The notes: a model not told the origin generated them from the letters alone. A DNA stretch of 6,013 bases from an uncultured Bacilli bacterium (GCA_944350405.1 CALVPC010000062.1:1-6013); one strand, 5' to 3'; positions 1-6,013 are shown, counted from the stretch's first letter. Numbers and translations are program-made.

Positions 1-1196
1 GTCGTAGGTCCTAATACTAGATCATATTCTTTAAATATCTTTTCAAATTCTAATGAAATATGTTTTCTTATTTTTAAGGCTTTTTCAAAGTATTCTTCGA
101 CATTTTTACCGCTTAGCATAAATGACCCAATCATTATTCGTCTTTTTACTTCATCTCCAAAGGCTTCACTTCTAGTTTTATAATAATGCTCTTCTATGTT
201 TTTAGCTTTACTGGTACTATATCCATATTTAATTCCATCATATCTAGCCAGATTAGAACTTGCTTCTCCTAAAGCTATTATTTGATAAAGTGGTACGGCA
301 TGTTCTATATATGGCATATCTACTTTATCTATCTTTACTCCTTTGGATGTTAAAATGTTTAATATTTCATTAAACTTATCTAATATTTCTTTATCAATTA
401 CATCACTTATATAAAATTTTGGTATTGCTACTTTCATTCCAGATATGTCATCACCAATAAATCTTGTAAAGTCTTCTTCTTTATCTATATTTGTTAAGTC
501 TCTTTTGTCTTTTTTAGTTATTGTATTTAGTAAATAAGCATTTTCTTTTACATTTCTTGTAATTGGTCCAATTTGATCAAGACTAGATGCAAAGGCAATT
601 AATCCATATCTTGATACTCGCCCATATGTTGGTTTTAATCCCACAGTATTACAGAATGCTGATGGTTGTCTTATCGATCCCCCAGTATCTGAGCCTAAAG
701 AAAGAGGGGTAAGATTTTTTGCTACCGATGCTGCACTTCCTCCACTTGAACCTCCCGATACAAGTTTTTTATTCCAAGGATTTTTAACTGGTCCAAAATA
801 GCTTGTTCCACTTGAAGAACCCATAGCAAATTCATCCATATTTGTTTTTCCTATAATAATCATACCATTTTGTTCAAGTAAATCTGTTACATGAGCATTA
901 TAAATTGGTATAAAATTTTCTAACATTTTTGACCCAGCCGTAGTTCTTAAATCTTTAGTGATGATATTATCTTTTAAAGATATAGGAATACCATATAAAG
1001 GATTTTTTTCATCAATATTCTTTTCTAATTCGATTGCACGTTTTATAGCTTTTTCTTTATTTATAGTTATAAAACTATTTAAATCATCATTTTCTATTCT
1101 ATTTAATGCTTCCATAACTAAGTCTATAGGTTTAATCTCTTTTTTTACTAATAATTCATGAATTTCATCTATACTTAAATCTAAATAATTATTCAT
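1..1196 (-). CDS. gatA: Asp/Glu-tRNA(Asn/Gln) amidotransferase subunit A (GatA), 3' end outside the window
   Basis: GatA is the amidase subunit of cytosolic GatCAB. It releases ammonia from glutamine, and GatB uses it to convert Glu-tRNA(Gln) (and often Asp-tRNA(Asn)) to the amide form. Seen: 398 complete codons reading off the left edge with no stop. The amidase-signature triad is intact: Lys75 in SLKDN, cis-Ser150 in GGSSGGSAA (148-156) and nucleophile Ser174 in DTGGSIRQPS. These match the known Staphylococcus aureus residues Lys79/Ser154/Ser178 with a constant offset of four. The conserved block FCNTVGLKPTYGRVSRYGL follows, and the last visible residues are GPTT. GatA is usually about 480 residues, so roughly 80-90 C-terminal residues are missing. 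The ATG at 1196 is chosen because AGGTG (1207-1203) lies 6 nt upstream and the family's N-terminus fits. The start overlaps the gatC stop by 8 bp, suggesting translational coupling. gatB is expected just beyond the left edge (inference). Confidence 0.97.
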   Translation of the reverse strand, partial: MNNYLDLSIDEIHELLVKKEIKPIDLVMEALNRIENDDLNSFITINKEKAIKRAIELEKNIDEKNPLYGIPISLKDNIITKDLRTTAGSKMLENFIPIYNAHVTDLLEQNGMIIIGKTNMDEFAMGSSSGTSYFGPVKNPWNKKLVSGGSSGGSAASVAKNLTPLSLGSDTGGSIRQPSAFCNTVGLKPTYGRVSRYGLIAFASSLDQIGPITRNVKENAYLLNTITKKDKRDLTNIDKEEDFTRFIGDDISGMKVAIPKFYISDVIDKEILDKFNEILNILTSKGVKIDKVDMPYIEHAVPLYQIIALGEASSNLARYDGIKYGYSTSKAKNIEEHYYKTRSEAFGDEVKRRIMIGSFMLSGKNVEEYFEKALKIRKHISLEFEKIFKEYDLVLGPT

Positions 1197-1482
1197 CAAA
1201 AACACCTGCCACTTCTATAAACTTATCAAATGTTTTAGGGGCATTTTCTATTAAAGAATCTGCATTTTCAAATGTTTCTACTTCATCTTTTCTTAAAACA
1301 CAATCATTAGTATATGGTGCTATTAAACCTTCACAGTCAGTAATTGTAACTTTATTTATTTTATCAATATAATCAAGTAGAGATCTTAACTGATAAGAGA
1401 ATTTTTCTATTTCTTCTTCACTTAACCAAAGTTTCCCTAATGATGCTACATGTAATACTTCTTCTCTAGATAATTTTTCCAT
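1189..1482 (-). CDS. gatC: Asp/Glu-tRNA(Asn/Gln) amidotransferase subunit C (GatC)
   Basis: GatC is the small non-catalytic subunit that wraps around GatA and GatB and stabilises the complex. The product has 97 residues, the usual size for the family. Family features seen: an N-terminal helix EVLHVASLGKLWLSEEE (8-24, the V.HVA.LA.L.LSEEE pattern), then QLRSLLDYIDKINKV (31-45), then an LRKDEV block (63-68, family LR.DEV) and a C-terminal NAP..F segment (80-87). The usual LARL is GKLW here and the C-terminal end lacks the common VPRV, both mild differences. The ATG at 1482 has AAAGGA (1496-1491) 8 nt upstream. It is the first gene of the gatC-gatA operon; its TAA stop lies inside the first codons of gatA. 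Confidence 0.95.
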   Translation of the reverse strand: MEKLSREEVLHVASLGKLWLSEEEIEKFSYQLRSLLDYIDKINKVTITDCEGLIAPYTNDCVLRKDEVETFENADSLIENAPKTFDKFIEVAGVFDE

Positions 1483-1505
1483 TATATCTTTCCTTTCGCT
1501 TTTTT

Positions 1506-1535
1506 ATTATAACATGTTAAGGTATAAATTGTAAA
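1506..1535 (-). promoter_or_regulatory. Sigma-A-type promoter of the gatC-gatA operon
   Basis: Read on the minus strand, a -35 box TTTACA (1535-1530) is followed by an 18-nt spacer and a perfect -10 box TATAAT (1511-1506). An extended -10 TGT lies directly before it (1514-1512). The predicted start near 1499 leaves a leader of only about 17 nt before the gatC ATG, just enough for its ribosome binding site. The upstream gene ends in a terminator at 1576-1607, so this promoter probably makes the operon independent. Confidence 0.75.
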
Positions 1536-1575
1536 TTAATGCTAGTAAGTTTAGTAAATTATATTGTTTTTATGT

Positions 1576-1607
1576 AATAAAAAACATTTAATATAAAATT
1601 AAATGTT
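1576..1607 (-). terminator. Intrinsic terminator after the pilC-peptidase unit
   Basis: A perfect 10-bp inverted repeat, AACATTTAAT (1583-1592) and ATTAAATGTT (1598-1607), encloses a 5-nt loop. Read on the minus strand, the second arm runs into a T-rich tract (1584-1576; six T's counting the stem end). The stem is almost all A:T with one G:C pair, so its strength is uncertain. The two A's of the peptidase TAA stop form the start of the first arm. On the plus strand the following tract is shorter, and no plus-strand gene needs it. Confidence 0.65.
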
Positions 1608-2373
1608 ATTTTGTAAAGGTAAGAAAATCTAAAATAGTTTGTAAATCTAATTTAGAGAATAACATAATAAGAAATCCTCCGGTGATAAATGGTCCAAATG
1701 GTATTATGTTATCTTTCTTTTTAATATTAAAGAATAATGAACTAGGTATAGCTATTAAAGATGCTAAAGCAAGGGATATAAATGACATAAATGGATTAAA
1801 TAGCTGCCCAAGTACTCCCATTAATTTTATATCTCCTCCTCCTAATGATTCTTCTTTGAATAGAAAATTACCTAATTTCATTAATAGATACATAAAGATA
1901 AACATTATAAGTCCATAAACTACATAAGTACATGCCTCTAAAAATCCTTTAGATATAATGTTATATATAAACATTAAAATGCCATATATGGCTAGAATAC
2001 TATCTGGAATTATATAATAATTTAAATCTGATACCACTATTATTACAAAGATAGAACTTGTAAGAAGTGCTGGTATTATAGATAAAGTAAGCCCAAAGGA
2101 ATAATATGAAAGAGCAAATAATATTCCTGATATTAATTCCATAACTGGATACATAATACTTATTTTTTCTTTGCAATTCTTACATTTTCCTTTTAAAAAT
2201 ATATAAGATAGTACTGGTATTAGTTCATACCAACTAAGTTTGTGATTACATTTTGGGCAATGACTTGAAGGATAGATAATGCTTTCTTTTTTAGGAAGTC
2301 TTAGTCCTACGACATTATAAAATGATCCAAATAATAGCCCTATAATGAAGAAAAGAATCAAGTAGATAGTCAT
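1606..2373 (-). CDS. pilD: Prepilin peptidase (type IV leader peptidase, PilD/ComC/GspO family, A24)
   Basis: A membrane aspartyl protease that cleaves the short basic leader of prepilins or pseudopilins, and in many members also N-methylates the new N-terminus. Seen in 255 residues, the normal length: a first membrane segment with the family block GSFYNVVGLRLP (16-27); a cytoplasmic zinc-type site with paired cysteines CPKC (39-42) and CKNC (64-67), typical of the bifunctional methylase/peptidase form; catalytic Asp116 in SDLNYYIIPD and Asp181 in the GGGD motif (178-181); and IPFGPF (224-229) near the end. Further hydrophobic segments lie around 75-97, 98-118, 121-141, 147-167, 187-215 and 225-240. 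The ATG at 2373 is chosen because AGGTGA sits just upstream (2382-2377); the SD overlaps the TAG stop of pilC, with 7 bp between the genes, so translation is probably coupled. Its substrates are not encoded in the window. Confidence 0.95.
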   Translation of the reverse strand: MTIYLILFFIIGLLFGSFYNVVGLRLPKKESIIYPSSHCPKCNHKLSWYELIPVLSYIFLKGKCKNCKEKISIMYPVMELISGILFALSYYSFGLTLSIIPALLTSSIFVIIVVSDLNYYIIPDSILAIYGILMFIYNIISKGFLEACTYVVYGLIMFIFMYLLMKLGNFLFKEESLGGGDIKLMGVLGQLFNPFMSFISLALASLIAIPSSLFFNIKKKDNIIPFGPFITGGFLIMLFSKLDLQTILDFLTFTK

Positions 2374-2380
2374 AACTCAC

Positions 2381-3835
2381 CTATAACACAGTTCCATAGA
2401 AGCTAAACATTGGTACTATTACTGATACTACTACTATTCCTACTATTATTGCAATAAATATAATCATTAGTGGTTCTATAAAAGTATTTATTCTTTTTAC
2501 AGTATTAGCATGTAAGTCTTCATAATAGCTTGCTACATAACTCATCATCATAGGAAGTCTACCAGTGTTTTCTCCAGTTACTAACATTTCATATGCTACG
2601 ACTGGGAAAGCCCATTGATCTTCAAACGCATCACTTATTTTGGCACCTTTAGAAAGATAATCTAATGATTTATTAATTATATCTTTAAATACTTCATTAG
2701 TTGATACTGTACCTAAGATTTGCATAGTATCTGTTATGAAAACATTATGGTTTAGTAAAGATGCAAATGTTTTTGTAAACATAGTAACTTCTTTATAAAT
2801 TACAATTTTACCAAAGCCAGGCAACTTCATTATTATTGTTTGCATAGCTTTTCTAAAGCCTCTTACTTTTTTATATAATATTACAAATAATAAAGCTATT
2901 CCTAGTAAAACTCCAATAATCCAGAATTTATATGTTGTTATAAAGCCACTTAAAGATAATACTACTCTGGTTATAGTTGGAAGTTCTGCTCCTTGTTGTT
3001 CAAATAATGTTACAAAAGATGGTATTACGTAAGCTAAAATAAATACTAAAACACAAATAGAAAAAACAAATAGTATAGATGGATAAATCATCGCACTTAT
3101 AGCTTGTTTTCTAGTCCTATCGATAGAATTATAATACTCTTGCATATCATCAAGTATTGCTGTTAAATCTCCAGTAAGTTCCGCAGTTTTAACCATGTTT
3201 ATTAATAAAAGTGGAAAGGTATTTCCTTGTGCTGCTAAGGCTGAAGAAAAATTTTCTCCTTTAGTTAATTCATAAATTAAGTTAGAGTAAATTCTCTTTT
3301 TATCAGATTTTGATTGTTTTTCAAGTATTCTAATCGAATCAATAAGAGGTATTCCTGCTTTAAGATAAGTAGATAATTGAGTAAGCATAAAAGCAAGTTC
3401 TGAACTGTTTAATTTAGAACCTCCGATTTGAAGAGATAAAATTGAGTTTTGTGCTTCTATTTTAGTAATTTTTAGCCCGGAATTTAATAAATAACCTTCA
3501 ACTTCGTTTTGATTATATGCATCTAAATATCCAACTTCTTTTTTGCCTTTTTCATTAACTACTGTATATTTAAATCTAGTTTTTTTATTTAAGGTGTCTA
3601 CCTTGATTTGCTCCACTGAAGTTCTTATGACATTTTCTCCAGATTGTCCATTATACATATTATTATTTATATTTTGTCCTTCATTTGGATTAGAATTCAT
3701 ATTTGGATTATTATAATTATTATTATTATTTTGATAATCATTATACTGATTATTTATATTTGGATCTTGATAGTTTGGATTTATATTTCCCCCATTTTCA
3801 AACGAATTGTTTTGATTTTGATTATCAGTATTCAT
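2381..3835 (-). CDS. pilC: Type IV pilus / type II secretion inner-membrane platform protein (PilC/GspF/ComGB family) with Asn-rich N-terminal extension
   Basis: Platform proteins of this family sit in the cytoplasmic membrane and couple the assembly ATPase to pilin polymerisation. Seen in 484 residues: an Asn-rich, low-complexity segment at 1-65 (29 of 65 are Asn); a small PilC-type N-domain at about 86-128 (FKYTVVNEKGKK onwards); first T2SF domain about 145-272 starting ELAFMLTQLSTYLKAGIPL, with P208...GDL223; membrane segments about 248-272 and 303-321; KLPGFGKI at 337-344; second T2SF domain about 350-476, TMFTKTFASLLNHNVFI, with P411...GENTGRL427; and a last membrane segment at about 453-476. 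Both duplicated P..(13)..G.L repeats are intact. PilC proteins usually have about 400 residues and ComGB about 320, so the extra length is the N-terminal extension. The ATG at 3835 has GGAGGTG (3850-3844) 8 nt upstream. First gene of a two-gene unit with the peptidase; whether it serves a pilus, DNA uptake or secretion cannot be told. Confidence 0.93.
   Translation of the reverse strand: MNTDNQNQNNSFENGGNINPNYQDPNINNQYNDYQNNNNNYNNPNMNSNPNEGQNINNNMYNGQSGENVIRTSVEQIKVDTLNKKTRFKYTVVNEKGKKEVGYLDAYNQNEVEGYLLNSGLKITKIEAQNSILSLQIGGSKLNSSELAFMLTQLSTYLKAGIPLIDSIRILEKQSKSDKKRIYSNLIYELTKGENFSSALAAQGNTFPLLLINMVKTAELTGDLTAILDDMQEYYNSIDRTRKQAISAMIYPSILFVFSICVLVFILAYVIPSFVTLFEQQGAELPTITRVVLSLSGFITTYKFWIIGVLLGIALLFVILYKKVRGFRKAMQTIIMKLPGFGKIVIYKEVTMFTKTFASLLNHNVFITDTMQILGTVSTNEVFKDIINKSLDYLSKGAKISDAFEDQWAFPVVAYEMLVTGENTGRLPMMMSYVASYYEDLHANTVKRINTFIEPLMIIFIAIIVGIVVVSVIVPMFSFYGTVL
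3641..3835 (-). repeat. AAT-rich trinucleotide low-complexity tract in the pilC 5' coding region
   Basis: The first 65 codons of pilC are dominated by AAT/AAC (Asn). They include an uninterrupted run of five AAT codons (3730-3716, residues 36-40). Four copies of the heptamer ATCCAAA (minus strand; 3684-3690, 3702-3708, 3759-3765 and 3774-3780 in plus coordinates) encode Asn-Pro-Asn units. This is an imperfect microsatellite. Length changes by whole codons would keep the frame, so it would vary the length of the disordered segment and not switch the gene off. Confidence 0.75.
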
Positions 3836-3867
3836 AGCAAAAACACCTCCACTAGTATATATAATAC

Positions 3868-3896
3868 ATTTTATCTTATTTGGTAATTATAGTCAA
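3868..3896 (-). promoter_or_regulatory. Sigma-A-type promoter of the pilC-peptidase unit
   Basis: Read on the minus strand, TTGACT (3896-3891) and TAAAAT (3873-3868) are separated by exactly 17 nt. The expected transcription start near 3861 leaves a leader of about 25 nt containing the GGAGGTG ribosome binding site. The match to the housekeeping consensus is good, with one mismatch in each box. Confidence 0.7.
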
Positions 3897-3969
3897 TTGT
3901 TTGAAAATAAAAATTTGAAAGTTGTCTCTTTTTTTCTAGTTTATCATACATTATATTAGGAGGAATGTC

Positions 3970-4455
3970 ATGAATAATAACTATTATAATTATTATAATC
4001 CTAATTCTTTATTTAGAGCTGCTCCTACTCCTAACTTTTCAAATATGATGGGTCCTGCGACTAGAGCAGGAATGATGCCAGCAAGAGGTGCTGTTCCACT
4101 TCCTAGAATAAGTTCTTTATTTTCAGGAGCATCAATGCCAAGAGTAGGTGCTGCGGCAGCTAATGCCTCTTCTGGAGCTTCTAAATTATCATTTTCTACT
4201 TTACTTAATGGAGCTAGTAAAACTTTAGGAGTTATCAATCAAGCTATTCCTGTTTTTTATCAAGTTAAACCTATTTGGAATAATGCTAAAACTATGTTTC
4301 GTGTTGCTAGAGAAATTAGTTCTAGTAATTCTAGTAGTATAAATAGCTCAAGTAATTCAAATAATGCAAGTAATAATACTGCTAATACTAATACTGAAAC
4401 TAATATTAACTCACAAGAAAAAGAGAGCGATAACTCTCCTACATTCTTTATTTAA
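3970..4455 (+). CDS. Small protein with a YqfQ/VrrA-like central segment and Ser/Asn-rich tail
   Basis: Function unknown. The 161 residues fall into four parts: an Asn/Tyr-rich start (1-12, MNNNYYNYYNPN); a Gly/Ala/Met/Pro/Arg-rich stretch (about 18-70); a conserved-looking amphipathic core (about 74-116) with LNGASKTLGVINQAIP and PIWNNAKTMF; and a Ser/Asn-rich tail (23 of residues 117-148 are Ser or Asn) ending in a few charged residues. There is no signal peptide or clear membrane helix. From memory, the Pro/Gly/Arg-rich N-terminus followed by an LN..QK.L......P....GP.WKN-type core is the plan of YqfQ (VrrA) proteins in Bacillota, also uncharacterised; this is recognition by eye, not a search. 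The coding call is firm: AGGAGG (3958-3963) lies 6 nt before the ATG, while the opposite strand offers only an 81-codon shadow. TATCAT (3942-3947) could be a -10 box, but I found no matching -35. It is divergent from pilC and its last 8 bp overlap the convergent transketolase gene. Confidence 0.8.
   Translation: MNNNYYNYYNPNSLFRAAPTPNFSNMMGPATRAGMMPARGAVPLPRISSLFSGASMPRVGAAAANASSGASKLSFSTLLNGASKTLGVINQAIPVFYQVKPIWNNAKTMFRVAREISSSNSSSINSSSNSNNASNNTANTNTETNINSQEKESDNSPTFFI
4418..4440 (-). terminator. Probable intrinsic terminator of transketolase, inside the convergent gene
   Basis: Read on the minus strand, GAGAG (4438-4434) and CTCTC (4427-4423) pair around a 6-nt loop. The stem can extend outward by a G:U and an A:U pair, and a TTTTTCTT tract (4422-4415) follows directly. 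It begins 10 nt past the transketolase TAA. On the plus strand the same hairpin has no good T-run, so it should not stop the convergent gene early. The core stem is only 5 bp, so confidence is moderate. Confidence 0.55.
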
Positions 4456-6013
4456 TACTATTAATAATACTATTAAGTATAGTATCTGGAGTATATGAAA
4501 GTTTAGATATTATATCTTGTTTATTTCCACTTTTCATATAATTTGGTACATTAAATACTAAATCATCAGTATTTAAAAATTTATAATAACTTTCACATGA
4601 AGAAAGCTCTAGTACTACCTTTTTCATATTTGGGGGTAGTATTTTTTCTTTTTCTTCTTTTTTTAATTTATTAAATAAATTAATTGAAGGCATACTAACT
4701 ACTCTTGCTGAAATCATGTGTATTTCTAAAAGAGTACTTATTTCTAATGCTAGATTTACTTCACTACCACTTGCTATTAAACACACTTCATCTTTATCAC
4801 TTGATTTTAATAGATATCCACCATCTATAGTTTTTTTAATATCTGTATTTAAACATGGAGGTAATATATCTTTAGAAGCTATTATTATGGTAGTACTTTT
4901 ATTTTTAAACGCATATTTATAGGCTGCTAACATTTCATTTATATCACATGGCCTAAATACTACTACATTTGGTATTGCTCTTAACATTTCTATTTGTTCT
5001 ATAGGTTGATGAGTTGGACCATCTTCTCCAACTAATACTGTATCATGGGTAAATACATAAATACCACCAAGATTCATTAGACTATTCATTCTAATACTTG
5101 GTATCATATAGTTAGAAAAAGATAGAAAGCTCGAAGTTATACATCTAATTCCCATAAGAAGTAAACCATTCATTATAGCACTAGTTCCAAGTTCTCTTAC
5201 TCCACACATTATATTCTTGCCTTTTCTATTTTTACTTGTAAATTCTTTTTCTTCATTAAAGTATACTTTAGTAGAACTACTTGTATCTGTTCCTAAAGTA
5301 AGAATATCATAATTATTAAGTTTGTTTAAAATATGAGAAGATAAGTCTCTTCCAGAATAATCTTTATCACTTTCTAAATTTACTATTATTTTGTCTAAAT
5401 CTATTTCTATATTATTATTACATAAATTTTCATAATCTTTTTTTAAGTTTTCTGGTAATTTGGCAAGAAGTTTTTCTTTTGTTTTTTCATACGATGAAAT
5501 TTTTAAATTATTTCTTTCATCTATACTATTTTTCATATAATCATAAGCATCGGATAAAACTGTGTATTCTACATCTCTAATATCTAATTTTTTCTTTAAT
5601 TTTTTTATATCTTCTCTTTCTAGTGGTTTTCCATGAACTTTATTAGTGTTTTGATATTTAGAATCTTTTCCTATTGTTGTTTTTATTTCAATTATTGATG
5701 GTTTATCTGTTACTAATTTAGCTTTTTCTATAGCATTATCAAAACTATTTAAATCATAAGGATCAGTAATTAGATATGTATCCCAGTTAAGGGCTTTAAA
5801 GCGTTCTAAAACATTTTCTTTTAAGGTTTCTTTAGTATTACCATCTAGACTTATATTGTTAGAATCATATAACACTATTAATTTACCTAAGCCTAGATTA
5901 CCAGCGATTGCTCCGGCTTCGTAAGAGATTCCTTCCATCAAATCGCCATCACTTACAAATACATAGGTATAATGGTCAATTAAACTTGTTTTTGATACTT
6001 TAAACTTCTCATT
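4448..6013 (-). CDS. tkt: Transketolase, 5' end outside the window
   Basis: A thiamine-diphosphate enzyme of the non-oxidative pentose phosphate pathway. It moves two-carbon units between ketose and aldose phosphates in the cytoplasm. Seen: 521 codons reading in from the right edge; a full transketolase is about 660 residues, so roughly 130 N-terminal residues are missing. In order: HYTYVFVSDGDLMEG (14-28), the start of the thiamine-diphosphate motif, closed by YDSNNISLDG; GVRELG, holding the catalytic Glu; THDTVLVGEDGPTHQP, which keeps the His, Asp and His equivalent to Escherichia coli His461, Asp469 and His473; FRPCD; and a C-terminal domain with ASGSEVNLALE and VVSMPS. Differences from common sequences: GVREF/H is GVREL, FSDYM-like is FSNYM, and the SRQ phosphate-contact region is SKD. 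A start at the internal TTG at 5941 would cut through the DGDLMEG motif, so that start is rejected. N- and C-halves are fused, unlike the split form of many Bacillota. It converges on and overlaps the 161-residue gene by 8 bp. Confidence 0.96.
   Translation of the reverse strand, partial: NEKFKVSKTSLIDHYTYVFVSDGDLMEGISYEAGAIAGNLGLGKLIVLYDSNNISLDGNTKETLKENVLERFKALNWDTYLITDPYDLNSFDNAIEKAKLVTDKPSIIEIKTTIGKDSKYQNTNKVHGKPLEREDIKKLKKKLDIRDVEYTVLSDAYDYMKNSIDERNNLKISSYEKTKEKLLAKLPENLKKDYENLCNNNIEIDLDKIIVNLESDKDYSGRDLSSHILNKLNNYDILTLGTDTSSSTKVYFNEEKEFTSKNRKGKNIMCGVRELGTSAIMNGLLLMGIRCITSSFLSFSNYMIPSIRMNSLMNLGGIYVFTHDTVLVGEDGPTHQPIEQIEMLRAIPNVVVFRPCDINEMLAAYKYAFKNKSTTIIIASKDILPPCLNTDIKKTIDGGYLLKSSDKDEVCLIASGSEVNLALEISTLLEIHMISARVVSMPSINLFNKLKKEEKEKILPPNMKKVVLELSSCESYYKFLNTDDLVFNVPNYMKSGNKQDIISKLSYTPDTILNSIINSIK
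4461..4492. repeat. Short repeats and hairpin at the transketolase 3' end
   Basis: Plus-strand ATACTAT, loop TAAGT, ATAGTAT form a 7-bp hairpin (about 4472-4490). A second ATACTAT copy lies 15 bp to the left (from 4457), so either copy could pair. On the minus strand this codes the repeated Asn-Ser-Ile of the transketolase C-terminus. It lies just past the stop of the 161-residue gene and could end or stabilise that transcript, but no T-run follows it. Confidence 0.35.

Noticed and set aside
958..1161. 67-codon plus-strand open frame across gatA
   Set aside because: It lies antisense to conserved GatA sequence containing the catalytic Lys75, has no good ribosome binding site and encodes a composition typical of a reverse-strand shadow.
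1682..1918. 78-codon plus-strand open frame across the prepilin peptidase
   Set aside because: Shadow of the GGGD-containing region of the peptidase; no family resemblance and no start signal.
3707..3730. ATT repeat run as a possible CRISPR-like or phase-variable switch
   Set aside because: There is no repeat-spacer structure, and a trinucleotide repeat inside a coding frame cannot shift the frame.
3644..3886. 80-codon Ile-rich plus-strand open frame opposite pilC
   Set aside because: The Ile-rich sequence is just the complement of the Asn-codon repeat; it reads through the pilC promoter and ribosome binding site.
3942..3947. TATCAT as a -10 box for the plus-strand 161-residue gene
   Set aside because: The position suits a short leader, but the nearest -35-like boxes are TTGTCT at 14 nt and TTGAAA at 21 nt, both poor spacings, so it is not listed as a promoter.
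3993..4238. 81-codon minus-strand open frame opposite the 161-residue gene
   Set aside because: The plus-strand gene has AGGAGG at ideal spacing and a recognisable core; the reverse frame has neither.
4716..4922. 68-codon plus-strand open frame across transketolase
   Set aside because: Antisense to the conserved C-terminal part of transketolase; no start signal.
4448..5941. Transketolase read as a complete gene starting at TTG 5941
   Set aside because: The frame stays open to the window edge and residues before this point (HYTYVFVSDGD) are conserved transketolase, so the true start lies outside.

Overview
The window is AT-rich throughout and encodes six genes. It looks like a low-GC Bacillota/Mycoplasmatota-type genome, possibly an uncultured gut lineage. 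The evidence is Asn/Lys/Ile-rich proteins with A/T-ending codons, strong AGGAGG-type ribosome binding sites, a GatCAB-type amidotransferase operon and a YqfQ/VrrA-like protein. The genetic code looks standard: all seven Trp codons I checked are TGG, and every stop present is TAA or TAG. I cannot assign a genus.

Layout, left to right. Positions 1-1482 hold gatA (3' end cut off by the window edge) and gatC on the minus strand, overlapping by 8 bp and driven by a clear promoter at 1506-1535. This is the tRNA-dependent amidotransferase operon; gatB probably follows off the left edge. Positions 1606-3835, also minus strand, hold a second two-gene unit: a PilC/GspF-type inner-membrane platform protein, followed 7 bp later by a prepilin peptidase. 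A promoter lies at 3868-3896 and an intrinsic terminator at 1576-1607. These are two core parts of a type IV pilus, competence pseudopilus or type II secretion-like machine. No ATPase or pilin gene is present here.

Positions 3970-4455, the only plus-strand gene, encode a 161-residue protein divergent from pilC. Its central segment resembles the YqfQ/VrrA family and its tail is Ser/Asn-rich. Its 3' end overlaps by 8 bp the 3' end of a convergent transketolase (4448-6013, minus strand, 5' end outside the window). A hairpin plus T-run that could terminate transketolase transcription lies inside the coding sequence of the 161-residue gene.

There is no gene-free stretch over 300 bases; the two gaps (1483-1605 and 3836-3969) hold promoters and one terminator. 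I saw no RNA gene, CRISPR array or insertion sequence. The least ordinary part is the pilC/161-residue divergent pair, both of which carry Asn-rich low-complexity segments. The rest is housekeeping.
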